Positions 1 to 6,220 of a DNA stretch of 10,882 nt are shown here, piece by piece; the first letter of the stretch is position 1; every line of letters begins with the position of its first letter. Source of the DNA: Acidobacteriota bacterium (GTDB lineage: Bacteria > Acidobacteriota > Terriglobia > UBA7540); NCBI GenBank assembly GCA_003165615.1, contig PLWR01000151.1, positions 1 through 10,882 of the forward strand, in the 5' to 3' direction. The position numbers and the translations under genes are program-made. The notes under the pieces were generated by a model. It saw nothing but the letters and a program-made list of their open reading frames with translations. It had not been told where the DNA came from and ran no database searches.

Positions 1-104
1 ATCTGCTCGGCGAGGAAGACCGCACCCATGCCGCCTTGACCCAGTTGGCGGATCAGCCGGAAACGACGAGCAAGTCCCGCAGCAAGATCGGCGTCAATAT
101 CCAT
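1..104 (-). CDS. Serine/threonine protein kinase, N-terminal fragment (cut by window edge)
   Basis: Only the first 34 codons are inside the window; the gene continues past base 1. The peptide carries the ATP-binding glycine-rich loop of Hanks-type bacterial kinases (LGQGGMGAVF at residues 21-30), with a short acidic lead and an ARRFRLIRQ strand before it, as in PknB-like proteins. The family transfers phosphate from ATP to Ser/Thr of target proteins; catalytic loop, activation segment and any sensor domain lie outside, so target and topology are unknown. The ATG at 104 is chosen because it gives a normal short lead before the loop and has GGAG about 11 nt upstream. The frame stays open further upstream without a better start. 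It is divergent from the toxin-antitoxin pair. Confidence 0.85.
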   Translation of the reverse strand, partial: MDIDADLAAGLARRFRLIRQLGQGGMGAVFLAEQ

Positions 105-182
105 CGCAGCGGCGTCTCCAATAATGCGCGATTCTAGCAGATGCGAGGCGAAAATGAACCACGAAGACGCCGCGGCACAAAC

Positions 183-203
183 CAGCAGACAGGACTCCTG
201 CTG
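183..203. promoter_or_regulatory. Small inverted repeat upstream of the toxin-antitoxin pair
   Basis: CAGCAG (183-188) and CTGCTG (198-203) form a 6-bp inverted repeat around a 9-nt centre, 67 nt before the chosen antitoxin start. Type II toxin-antitoxin operons are usually repressed by their own proteins binding such a site. No clear -35/-10 pair was found with it, so a role as operator is a guess. Confidence 0.2.
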
Positions 204-270
204 ATTCATGGCAGGGGAATTACCCTGCATGCGGGTTGCTCGCGATGAGGCGAAGTGCTATGTTGGGATT

Positions 271-498
271 ATGATGAAGAATCCGAAACGCACTTCGAGG
301 TTTCACGTTGTCGTCGAGGCTGCCGACCGCTTAACGCTGGAGGAGCAAGAAACCCTGGTGACGGTCCTGAATCGCCGGCTGGCGGACCGAAGACGGGCGG
401 AGCTCGCGCGAGACATCCGGGAAGCGCAGAGAGAGTTTGAGCGTGGCGCACTCCGGCCTACCAGCCCGGACGAGATCATGAAAGAGATCCTGTCGTGA
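271..498 (+). CDS. Putative antitoxin of a type II toxin-antitoxin module
   Basis: A 75-residue, highly charged protein rich in Arg, Glu and Leu, encoded directly before a RelE/YafQ-type toxin and overlapping it by 4 nt (GTGA). The N-terminal half (RFHVVVEAADRLT) could be a short strand-helix; the middle (about residues 20-58) reads as a long amphipathic helix; it ends in PTSPDEIMKEILS. By position it should bind and neutralise the toxin and probably repress the operon. I do not recognise a named antitoxin DNA-binding fold, so the call rests on context. The frame extends upstream to ATG codons at 208 and 229, but that extension is Cys-containing and unlike the rest. ATG 271 or 274 is more likely; neither has a strong ribosome site. 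Confidence 0.6.
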   Translation: MMKNPKRTSRFHVVVEAADRLTLEEQETLVTVLNRRLADRRRAELARDIREAQREFERGALRPTSPDEIMKEILS

Positions 499-776
499 AG
501 CGGCTCTTATTTCGCTCCAACGCCTTCGTTCGCAGCGCGAAGAGAGTTCTCAAGAAAAATGCGCAAGCGTTCCAGGACATTCAATCTGCCCTGATGTTAC
601 TCGCTACAGACTGTTTTGATCCCCGCCTGAAGACACATAAACTTAAGGGTGACTTGGAAGGATCCTGGGCGTGCAGTGCGGGATACGACCTGAGGATCGT
701 ATTCAAGTTTGTTGAACACGAAGGATCCGAGGGTATTCTGCTGTTAACGGTTGGAACCCATGAGGAAGTCTACTGA
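495..776 (+). CDS. YafQ/RelE-family type II toxin (putative mRNA interferase)
   Basis: A 93-residue protein starting at GTG, translationally coupled to the antitoxin. It has the RelE/ParE-fold signature of the YafQ branch: a basic N-terminal helix (SAKRVLKKN), then HKLKGDLEGSWAC at 48-60, the strand YDLRIVF at 64-70 and the terminal strand ILLLTVGTHEEVY at 81-93. YafQ-type toxins cut mRNA in the ribosome; a C-terminal His (here His89) with basic residues (here Arg67, His48) forms the active site in the family. Length is normal and no key residue is evidently missing, so it is likely active. The target codon and trigger cannot be read from the sequence. ParE-like gyrase inhibition is less likely given the GTHxxVY ending. 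Confidence 0.85.
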   Translation: MKRLLFRSNAFVRSAKRVLKKNAQAFQDIQSALMLLATDCFDPRLKTHKLKGDLEGSWACSAGYDLRIVFKFVEHEGSEGILLLTVGTHEEVY

Positions 777-811
777 ACCGTAATGAAACTCGAGACGCAA
801 TGATCGGCGAA

Positions 812-840
812 GAGGCGCCACGCCGTCAGGCGGTGGCCTC
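812..840. terminator. Bulged GC hairpin after the toxin gene, possible terminator
   Basis: GAGG (812-815) pairs with CCTC (837-840), CCAC (818-821) with GTGG, and GCC with GGC around a GTCA loop, with small bulges. It lies 36 nt after the toxin stop. No T-run follows, so it would be a poor intrinsic terminator; it could also be chance in GC-rich DNA. Confidence 0.25.
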
Positions 841-924
841 GAATTCGGCCAGGTCACGCGCGTAGTCGAGGCAGGCACTTTTGGCCGCGGCTCCGCCGCG
901 CTGCACTACCCCCTGTAGCCTCAT
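826..924 (-). other. Short minus-strand open frame, possible small protein or gene remnant
   Basis: A 32-residue frame from ATG (922-924) to TGA (826-828). The last 17 residues (SACLDYARDLAEFEATA) have the look of a real protein C-terminus, whereas the first part is low-complexity. No good ribosome site precedes it (only AAGAA) and its 3' end coincides with a hairpin. It may be the tail of a decayed gene or a chance frame. No function is proposed. Confidence 0.15.
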
Positions 925-931
925 TTTCTTA

Positions 932-960
932 TTGACAAAGCCTAGTTATGTGTGTATAGT
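932..960 (+). promoter_or_regulatory. Consensus-like sigma70 promoter with no adjacent gene
   Basis: TTGACA (932-937) and TATAGT (955-960) are separated by exactly 17 nt, which is the optimal vegetative promoter geometry, in an AT-rich stretch unlike its surroundings. Transcription would start near 967. The next credible gene on this strand begins at 1394, so the transcript would have a leader of about 430 nt containing the dispersed repeat and the cloverleaf, or else make a non-coding RNA. Confidence 0.55.
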
Positions 961-1110
961 GGCAATGGAAGTCCGTGCCCGGCGGGGAAGGACTGCGCGC
1001 ATGCAGCGGGAAGCCTCCGGCCTCCACCCATACTGGCGATTCCGCCACCTCTCAAATCAACAAAAAGTCACTCTCTTGGCGCCACCGCCCCTGAAAACTA
1101 TAAAAAATGT

Positions 1111-1180
1111 GCGAGATTCTTCGTCGGTGGCCGTGGCGACCTCCTCAGAATGACAGTGCCAATATGTTTTTCCGCAGCCT
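1111..1180 (+). repeat. Dispersed repeat, copy 1 (partner of 10761-10882)
   Basis: This copy reads AGATTCTTCG (1114-1123), then CTCAGAATGACAGT (1144-1157), a 10-nt spacer, then TTTTCCGCAGCCT (1168-1180). The minus strand at 10797 to 10761 repeats the last two blocks (CTCAGGATGACAGT, 10-nt spacer, TTTTCCGCAGCCT) with one mismatch and identical spacing. Conserved blocks with an unconserved spacer of fixed length argue for a shared dispersed element. In this copy the inverted-repeat part is reduced or degenerate. Confidence 0.6.
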
Positions 1181-1287
1181 GTGTATCTGTCACGTCTTGC
1201 CGGGAGCTTCCTGCCGAGCAAACAATGTTTGCGAGTTGCGCGGGCCGATGCGGTAAGATGCCACAGCTGGGCAGTGCCTCAGTGTAA

Positions 1288-1343
1288 TGATGTAGCGGCG
1301 AGTTTACCTCGCCAAATGGCGGCGTAAAGCCGCCTCTACATCA
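1288..1343. repeat. Cloverleaf-like palindromic repeat (REP-like)
   Basis: Outer arms TGATGTAG (1288-1295) and CTACATCA (1336-1343) are perfect inverted repeats. Inside lie two perfect hairpins: GGCGAG-TTTAC-CTCGCC (1297-1313) and GGCGGC-GTAAA-GCCGCC (1318-1334), separated by AAAT. The two 5-nt loops are exact reverse complements, so they could kiss, or the whole could refold as one long imperfect hairpin. It ends 50 nt before the ATG of the next gene. It resembles the REP/BIME class of intergenic palindromes. Lack of a T-run argues against a simple terminator. Confidence 0.8.
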
Positions 1344-1393
1344 AACTGAGACGCTACCCACGGCTGGAAATCCAAGCTCAGATAAGGGGACCT

Positions 1394-3607
1394 ATGGACA
1401 GACGCACTTTTAACAAACTCATCAGCACGGCGACGATCGGCATGACACCAAACCTGAAGGGTATTGCCCAGGCGCATCCCGGCGCCATGCCTGGCGACGA
1501 TGGCGTAAAGTTCGCCACCAAGTGGCCGGAGCAGGTTTATCGCCGGCTGCTGATCGACACGCACATTCCCGATTGGGACCCTCTCTTCCTAAGCCGCTTT
1601 GACACGGCGGAGTATGTGGATATCATTGCGCGCGCAGGTTTCCAACAATTGATGCCGTACACAAACTCCTGCGTGGGACTGGCTCTATGGAAGACGCAGG
1701 TGGGCCAGATGCACGCGAACCTGCATGGCCGCGACATGTTTGGCGAGATCGTCGCGGAGAGCCGCCGCCGGGGCTTGCACACCGGGGCCTATTTCATCGT
1801 CACCCGCGACAACTGGGCGGCGGAAAAGCATCCCACCTGGCGATTGATCCCTCCCACCGGCAACACTCACATCCTGGACAACCGTTACGGACAGACGTGC
1901 GCCAACACCCCCTACCGCGATTACGCCTTCGCCTGCCTGAAGGAAATCGTGGGCAACTACCCCATCGAAGGCGTCTTTATCGATATGACGTTCTGGCGCA
2001 GCGCCTGTTATTGCGCGTCCTGCACGGACCGGTTTCGAGCGGAATATAATGCCGAGCCTCCCCGCGTTATTGATTGGGACGATCCGACATGGCGTAAATT
2101 TCAGGCGGCGCGACAACGCTGGATGCTGGAGTTTGCGCATGACCTGACCGACACCATCAAGAAAGTGCGGCCCATTACCGTCTACCACAACCAGGCGGTT
2201 ATTTTTGATAGCTGGAGCGCGGGTCAATCCCCGGCCATTGCCCAAGCCTGCGATTATCTTGGGGGAGACCTGTATGACGGCCCGGCCTTCTACTCTCTGG
2301 TGAGCAAGACCTACGATGGCTTGACCCGCGTGCACCCGTTCGAGTACATGACCTCTCGCACGTACCCAGGGCTCGCCGACCATGTAAGCCAGAAGTCTCT
2401 CGCCAAGCTCCGTATGGATGCGTACGCTGCCACCCTGCACTCCGCCGCTCTCTGCCTGATTGATGCCATCAACCCGGTTGGCACGCTTAACCCCAATGTG
2501 TACAAGCTGCTGGGCAAGCTGAATGAAGAGCGCGCTCCCTACGAGCCTTTCCTCGGCGGGGAGCTTCAGGCCGATGTGGCAATTTACTATGACCAGGAAT
2601 CCATGTACGACCCCACGAAGAACGGTATTCCCGTCGGCGATTTCGTCGGGTGGGAGGGCGCAGGAGAAAAAGGCATCTGTCCCCACCGCGACGCCATCGT
2701 GGGGTGGGCAAAGGTTCTCCGCGAGTCGCACATCCCCTACGGCGTGGTCACCAATGTCAACCTCGAGCAACTGAAGAATTACCGGGCCGTGATCGTTCCC
2801 AACGTTCTGGAGATGACCGCCGAGCAGGCAAGGCAGTTCACCCAGTTTGTGAAAGACGGCGGAGTCCTCATCGCCTCGGGACCGTCGTCACTCGATCGCT
2901 TTGACCATAATGGCCCGCGGTTTCTGCTCGAGGACGTCCTGGGAGTCCGCTACCTCGGGACGATGGGAACCAAGGTTACCTATCTGACGCCCAAGGATGC
3001 GCAAATCGTAAAGGTTGTCTGGCCGCAGGATCACGTGAATTACAATGGACCGATGATTAAGGCGGAAGCCGCCAGTGGCGCGGAGGTTCTGGCAACGGTG
3101 ACGCTGCCCTGGGTTGCCCCGGAACTCGGCCACTCGATTGGCAGCCATTTTGCCGCGATCCATAGCAATCCACCCGCCCTCATGCCCGGAACCACTCCGG
3201 GATTGGTAATCAACACCTACGGCAAAGGAAAAGCGGTTTGGCTGGCGGGGCCGATCGAAACCGGACATGCAGAAGTCAACCCGGTGCTGCTAGTCCACCT
3301 GATCAAGCGCACGCTGCCGGGGCCGTACAAATTTGAAGTGGAGACGCATCCGTCCGTGGAGATGACCCTGTTCGACCAGCCGGAAAAGAAACGCCTGCTG
3401 GTGGGGCTATTGAGCATGCAGGAGCAGTTACCCGCGATTCCGGTGGGTGCGACGGTGCGAGTGCAGCCGCCGGCGGGAAGGACGGTCAGCGGGGTGTATC
3501 AACTGCCGGAACGCAAAGCAGTTAAGTTCGAAACAGCGGGAGCATATGAACAATTCCGCCTCGAACCGTTTGATATGTTTTCCATGTTGCTGGTTGAGTA
3601 TGAATAA
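1394..3607 (+). CDS. Exported glycoside hydrolase-like protein with beta-galactosidase-trimerization-like domain
   Basis: A 737-residue protein. The N-terminus MDRRTFNKL has the twin-arginine pattern (Arg3-Arg4, Phe6) with a weak hydrophobic part and a possible cut after AQA (25-27), so Tat export is likely. Residues about 47-385 look like a TIM barrel of the hypothetical glycoside hydrolase 6 / GH29-GH151-like kind: the strand IEGVFIDMTFW (191-201; Asp197 a catalytic candidate) followed by CYCASCTDRF (205-214), YHNQ (264-267) and GGDLYDG (290-296). Residues about 394-505 (VAIYYDQES, then AVIVPNVLEMTAEQARQF and GGVLIAS) resemble the flavodoxin-like GH42 trimerization domain. The C-terminus is probably a beta domain. 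It presumably acts on an extracellular polysaccharide; alpha-L-fucosidase is one possibility but the substrate cannot be fixed. AAGGGGA 4 nt before the ATG supports the start. It appears to be transcribed alone. Confidence 0.75.
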   Translation: MDRRTFNKLISTATIGMTPNLKGIAQAHPGAMPGDDGVKFATKWPEQVYRRLLIDTHIPDWDPLFLSRFDTAEYVDIIARAGFQQLMPYTNSCVGLALWKTQVGQMHANLHGRDMFGEIVAESRRRGLHTGAYFIVTRDNWAAEKHPTWRLIPPTGNTHILDNRYGQTCANTPYRDYAFACLKEIVGNYPIEGVFIDMTFWRSACYCASCTDRFRAEYNAEPPRVIDWDDPTWRKFQAARQRWMLEFAHDLTDTIKKVRPITVYHNQAVIFDSWSAGQSPAIAQACDYLGGDLYDGPAFYSLVSKTYDGLTRVHPFEYMTSRTYPGLADHVSQKSLAKLRMDAYAATLHSAALCLIDAINPVGTLNPNVYKLLGKLNEERAPYEPFLGGELQADVAIYYDQESMYDPTKNGIPVGDFVGWEGAGEKGICPHRDAIVGWAKVLRESHIPYGVVTNVNLEQLKNYRAVIVPNVLEMTAEQARQFTQFVKDGGVLIASGPSSLDRFDHNGPRFLLEDVLGVRYLGTMGTKVTYLTPKDAQIVKVVWPQDHVNYNGPMIKAEAASGAEVLATVTLPWVAPELGHSIGSHFAAIHSNPPALMPGTTPGLVINTYGKGKAVWLAGPIETGHAEVNPVLLVHLIKRTLPGPYKFEVETHPSVEMTLFDQPEKKRLLVGLLSMQEQLPAIPVGATVRVQPPAGRTVSGVYQLPERKAVKFETAGAYEQFRLEPFDMFSMLLVEYE

Positions 3608-3997
3608 GTTGAGGTGGCTACAACGACAGGGGGAGAATGTTCCGGGTAGGATGATCTGCGCAAATGAACATGAAACTGATTCCATCGTGTATATTTTTTC
3701 ATCATGACGCGGACAAATTGGCAATATTCGATGGAAAAATGTGGCGGTACATTCTGGTTTGTCGTAGCGGCGATCAAAGCATGCCCTAACGAAGGGAGGG
3801 ATCATCGGCTTCTGAATCAATAGATTCCGGCGCTCACCGCCTGAACGGGGCGGTCGCGAAGCCCCGCTCCAGCAAACAGCGCCACTCCGCCGAAAACTGA
3901 CGATTTGACTCCAACTACATAAATTTGTTATAGATAGATATTGCAATCGGTGTGGCAGGCTGACTCATGACCCCGGCTGATTGCCTAAGACATTGAA
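3608..3997. other. 390-nt spacer without a convincing gene
   Basis: No frame looks coding; the 172-codon minus-strand frame overlapping this area has an implausible composition and runs antisense into the upstream gene. Visible structure: an inverted repeat TTCCATCG (3680-3687)/CGATGGAA (3729-3736); two mutually exclusive short hairpins, ACCGCC (3836-3841)/GGCGGT (3849-3854) and CGGGGC (3846-3851)/GCCCCG (3861-3866); and a candidate promoter at 3905-3934. Confidence 0.6.
3905..3934 (+). promoter_or_regulatory. Candidate sigma70 promoter for the TPR-yvcK pair
   Basis: TTGACT (3905-3910) and TATAGA (3929-3934) are 18 nt apart in an AT-rich stretch. Transcription would start near 3941, giving a leader of roughly 57 nt before the TPR gene start at 3998. 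Confidence 0.5.
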
Positions 3998-4696
3998 ATG
4001 AAGATACTTAAATCGACAAAAGGACATGCCATAGCAAGGCCACGGAAGTCTGCGTCCCGGGTGAGTCTCGCGGTCGGTCGAGAACGAAGCATCGCGCGGC
4101 CGAAGGTTCGATCGCGCCACAGTGGAGCGAGCAGACCCCTTTCCCGCGCCGGGACTAAGACGGGACATAAAGGCCTTGCGTCCCCAGTTCCAAAAAGGCC
4201 GCTGGCCGACGTCCAATACCAAACGGCCATCAGGAATTTTGAAACCGGTGTGCGCGCTTTTCAAAAGCAGAACTACAGCAAAGCGGCGGAGGTTTTTGAA
4301 AAGCTGGTCGATATTGACGCCCGCGATGTGGCCGAGCGGGCTCAGTTGCACTTGCGTCTTTGCCGGCAACGGACGCGCCGACCTGCCCCGGCTCCCAAAT
4401 CGGCTGACGAATATTATGCATTGGGTATTGCCTGTTTGAATGCCCGCGACCTTGGGCGGGCCATTGAGCACCTCGCCAAGGCCGACAGGCTTAAACCCAA
4501 TCAGGACCACATCCGCTACGCTCTGGCGGTGTCGCACGCCTTGGGTGGAAACACCGACATGGCCTTCGCTCATCTCGAAGCGGCTTTCACTTTGCGTCCC
4601 GAAAACCGCTTCCACGCGCGCCGCGACGAGGACCTTCAGGGTCTGGCTGCCGACCCCCGCTTCCGCCGTCTGATTTATCCGGCAGGAAGTCATTAG
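3998..4696 (+). CDS. TPR-repeat protein with Arg/Lys-rich N-terminus
   Basis: A 232-residue protein. Residues 1-68 are low-complexity and strongly basic (many Arg, Lys, Ser, Ala, Pro) and probably disordered. Three TPR-like helix pairs follow: about 72-105 (AIRNFETGVRAFQKQNYSKAA), 136-169 (ADEYYALGIACLNARDLGRA) and 170-203 (HIRYALAVSHALGGNTDMAF). The end, DEDLQGLAADPRFRRLI (210-226), is a common closing motif of bacterial TPR arrays. TPR domains bind other proteins; no enzymatic motif, signal peptide or membrane helix is seen, so a cytoplasmic scaffold is likely, and the basic tail could contact nucleic acid or a membrane surface. It lies 103 nt before yvcK on the same strand and is probably co-transcribed with it. 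A start inside the domain would lose the first repeat, so ATG 3998 is kept although its ribosome site is weak. Confidence 0.75.
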   Translation: MKILKSTKGHAIARPRKSASRVSLAVGRERSIARPKVRSRHSGASRPLSRAGTKTGHKGLASPVPKRPLADVQYQTAIRNFETGVRAFQKQNYSKAAEVFEKLVDIDARDVAERAQLHLRLCRQRTRRPAPAPKSADEYYALGIACLNARDLGRAIEHLAKADRLKPNQDHIRYALAVSHALGGNTDMAFAHLEAAFTLRPENRFHARRDEDLQGLAADPRFRRLIYPAGSH

Positions 4697-4738
4697 GATT
4701 GGCGATTGAGGATTAATAATATCCAATTGAGGATTATC
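4697..4738 (+). repeat. Degenerate 7-nt tandem array, GATTGNN type
   Basis: Units at exact 7-nt steps begin at 4697 (GATTGGC), 4704 (GATTGAG), 4711 (GATTAAT), 4718 (AATATCC), 4725 (AATTGAG) and 4732 (GATTATC). The array begins on the base after the TAG of the TPR gene. ATTGAGGATTA occurs twice, at 4705-4715 and 4726-4736. Confidence 0.6.
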
Positions 4739-4746
4739 CGATCATG

Positions 4747-4781
4747 CAATCGACAATCGTCCATCGGCCATCGTCAATCTT
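4747..4781 (+). repeat. Degenerate 7-nt tandem array, CAATCGN type
   Basis: Five units in exact 7-nt phase: CAATCGA, CAATCGT, CCATCGG, CCATCGT, CAATCTT. The unit is the reverse complement type of the preceding GATTGNN array, so the two arrays face each other as a loose inverted repeat. It ends 18 nt before the ATG of yvcK, and no ribosome site is evident in between. Confidence 0.6.
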
Positions 4782-4799
4782 CCGGATTCGTGCCCGTTG

Positions 4800-5774
4800 A
4801 TGAAAGTTGTCGCCATCGGTGGGGGCACGGGTTTGTCGACGGTTCTACGCGGCCTCAAACACCACGTCACCGAACCCGCACGCCCCGCTCAGTTCCGGCC
4901 TGAAATCACGCGGCTCACCGCCATTGTCACCGTCACCGACGAGGGCGGCAGTTCCGGCCGCTTGCGGCGCGATTTCCGCATTCTGCCCCCCGGCGACATC
5001 CGCAACTGTCTGGTGGCTCTCGCCGAAGACGAACAACTCCTCACCAAGATTTTCAATTACCGCTTCTCCAGCGGCCACGGACTGCGCGGCCACAATCTGG
5101 GCAATCTCTTTCTTACCGCCCTCACCAATCTAACCCACGACTTCGCCAAGGCGGTGCGCCTGTCGAGCGAGGTGCTGGCCATTCGCGGCGAGATCTTCCC
5201 CGCCACGCTTTCCGATGTCCACCTGAAGGCCACGCGAACCGATGGGGTGGTCATTCGCGGGGAGCGCAGCATCACCAAAACCCGCGTGCCCATCCACCGC
5301 CTGCAAATCGTCCCCAGCCGCTGCCGGCCGCTGCCGGAAACGCTCGCGGCGATTCACCATGCCGACCTCATCACATTGGGGCCCGGCTCGCTTTACACTT
5401 CGCTGGTGCCCAACCTGCTTGTGCAGGGAATCGCGGAAGAGATCGCACGGTCGCGCGCCGTGAAAGTGCTGATCTGCAACCTGATGACCCAGCCCGGCGA
5501 GTCGCGGGGATACTCCGCCGCCGATCACGTCCGCGCTCTCCACGAGCACGCCGGACGCCAGGTGTTTGACCACGTCGTGCTCAACACCGGGACGCTCTCG
5601 GGGGCGCTCTTGAAACGGTACGCGGCTGAGCGCGCCGCCCCCGTCGTGCTGGACCTCGACGCCGTGCGCAAGCTGGGCGTCAAACCCCTGTGCGCCAACT
5701 TGCTGATCGAGGACCAGGTCGCCCGCCACGATTCCCGGCGCCTGGCAAAACTGCTGCTCTCGCTGGCCAAGTGA
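4800..5774 (+). CDS. yvcK: YvcK/CofD-like UDP-sugar-binding regulator (gluconeogenesis factor family)
   Basis: A 324-residue cytoplasmic protein of normal length for the YvcK branch of the CofD-like family. Seen in order: the nucleotide loop VAIGGGTGLSTVLRGLK (4-20), VTVTDEGGSSGRLR (43-56), PPGDIRNCLVAL (63-74), GHNLGNL (97-103), LGPGSLYTSLVPNL (193-206) and CNLMTQPGES (after 225). In Bacillus and mycobacteria, YvcK-family proteins bind UDP-sugars and adjust the split between gluconeogenic carbon and cell-wall precursor synthesis, partly through kinase phosphorylation. The usual Firmicutes neighbours (rapZ/yvcJ, whiA) are absent; instead a TPR gene precedes it. ATG 4800 is preferred to an in-frame TTG directly before it; neither has a clear ribosome site, so coupling to the upstream transcript may matter. 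True CofD (F420 synthesis) is less likely because no other F420 gene is nearby. Confidence 0.9.
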   Translation: MKVVAIGGGTGLSTVLRGLKHHVTEPARPAQFRPEITRLTAIVTVTDEGGSSGRLRRDFRILPPGDIRNCLVALAEDEQLLTKIFNYRFSSGHGLRGHNLGNLFLTALTNLTHDFAKAVRLSSEVLAIRGEIFPATLSDVHLKATRTDGVVIRGERSITKTRVPIHRLQIVPSRCRPLPETLAAIHHADLITLGPGSLYTSLVPNLLVQGIAEEIARSRAVKVLICNLMTQPGESRGYSAADHVRALHEHAGRQVFDHVVLNTGTLSGALLKRYAAERAAPVVLDLDAVRKLGVKPLCANLLIEDQVARHDSRRLAKLLLSLAK

Positions 5775-5792
5775 TGAGTCGCCGGCCCAGCG
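5761..5792. terminator. Hairpin between convergent genes, possible terminator
   Basis: CGCTGGCC (5761-5768) pairs with GGCCCAGCG (5784-5792) with one bulged C and a 15-nt loop. It covers the yvcK stop and the 21-nt gap between the two convergent stop codons. Neither side has an immediate T-run, though TTTT follows about 12 nt later on the minus strand. It could serve both genes weakly. Confidence 0.35.
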
Positions 5793-5795
5793 CAA

Positions 5796-6215
5796 TTACT
5801 CCGGAATTTCGTAGGGAAAGGCGCGCCGCAATTGCTCCGGGCGTTGGTCAGGATGGAAGCCGGAAATCAGGAAGCCGAGCCACGCGGCGATTTCCTGCGG
5901 CTCCGCGGTGGCGGCGCGCAAATCGAGGCCGCCGTAGCTGTAGCGGTCGCGGCTGTAGGGAACCAGGCTCTTCTTGAAGAAGAACACCAGGGTGTGACCG
6001 GGCTTGGGGGAGAAGATTTTCATCCGCGCACGATTGGGAATACCATTGGGCAGCGGCGCCCGCGCCACAATCTCCAGCCCCGCTCCGCTGGTTTCGATTT
6101 CGAAAGAATGGGCGGAAGCTTCTGCAGCGGCAGCCACCGCGCCGGCAAGGGGATTGGCCTCGACTTCCGCGCCGAGCTTTTCCGCGACCGTGGGTTGTGT
6201 TTGATTCGCAATCAT
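5796..6215 (-). CDS. Hypothetical protein downstream of the radical SAM gene
   Basis: A 139-residue protein I do not recognise. An Ala/Glu-rich N-terminal part (about 8-35) precedes what looks like a compact alpha/beta domain: FEIETSGAGLEIVARAPLP (38-56), RARMKIFSPKPGHTLVFFFKK (62-82), RYSYGGLDLRAA (91-102) and a helical end with AAWLGFLISGF (110-120). No signal peptide, Cys cluster or catalytic motif is visible. The frame is open upstream to an ATG at 6359, but that part would be translated from two short tandem arrays and would overlap the radical SAM gene by 71 nt, so ATG 6215 is chosen. It lies 73 nt after the radical SAM stop on the same strand, suggesting a shared transcript and perhaps a partner or substrate role (inference). 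Confidence 0.65.
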   Translation of the reverse strand: MIANQTQPTVAEKLGAEVEANPLAGAVAAAAEASAHSFEIETSGAGLEIVARAPLPNGIPNRARMKIFSPKPGHTLVFFFKKSLVPYSRDRYSYGGLDLRAATAEPQEIAAWLGFLISGFHPDQRPEQLRRAFPYEIPE

Positions 6216-6220
6216 AGCTT

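Larger units (their letters stand above)
777..1393. other. 617-nt region without a convincing gene
   Basis: Between the toxin and the glycoside hydrolase-like gene no frame has convincing protein character. Plus-strand frames of 90 and 111 codons (881-1153 and 952-1287) overlap each other in different frames, start upstream of or at the predicted transcription start and look translationally random. The stretch holds a bulged hairpin (812-840), a 32-codon minus-strand frame (826-924), a consensus-like promoter (932-960), one copy of a dispersed repeat (1111-1180) and a cloverleaf palindrome (1288-1343), each listed separately. Confidence 0.6.

Noticed and set aside
952..1287. Overlapping plus-strand frames downstream of the 932-960 promoter (881-1153 and 952-1287)
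   Set aside because: They start upstream of the predicted transcription start, have poor composition and are built partly from the dispersed repeat.
1685..2770. Long minus-strand frame (361 codons) inside the hydrolase-like gene
   Set aside because: It is antisense to a gene with recognisable domains, has no family motif, and results from codon bias in GC-rich DNA.
3428..3946. Minus-strand frame (172 codons) across the end of the hydrolase-like gene and the spacer
   Set aside because: Erratic Cys/His-rich composition, no motif, and it overlaps the conserved gene antisense.
4697..4781. CRISPR-like array
   Set aside because: Units are 7 nt and contiguous without spacers, so it is a tandem array, not CRISPR.
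5130..5795. Minus-strand frame (221 codons) opposite yvcK
   Set aside because: Antisense shadow of a clear YvcK gene.
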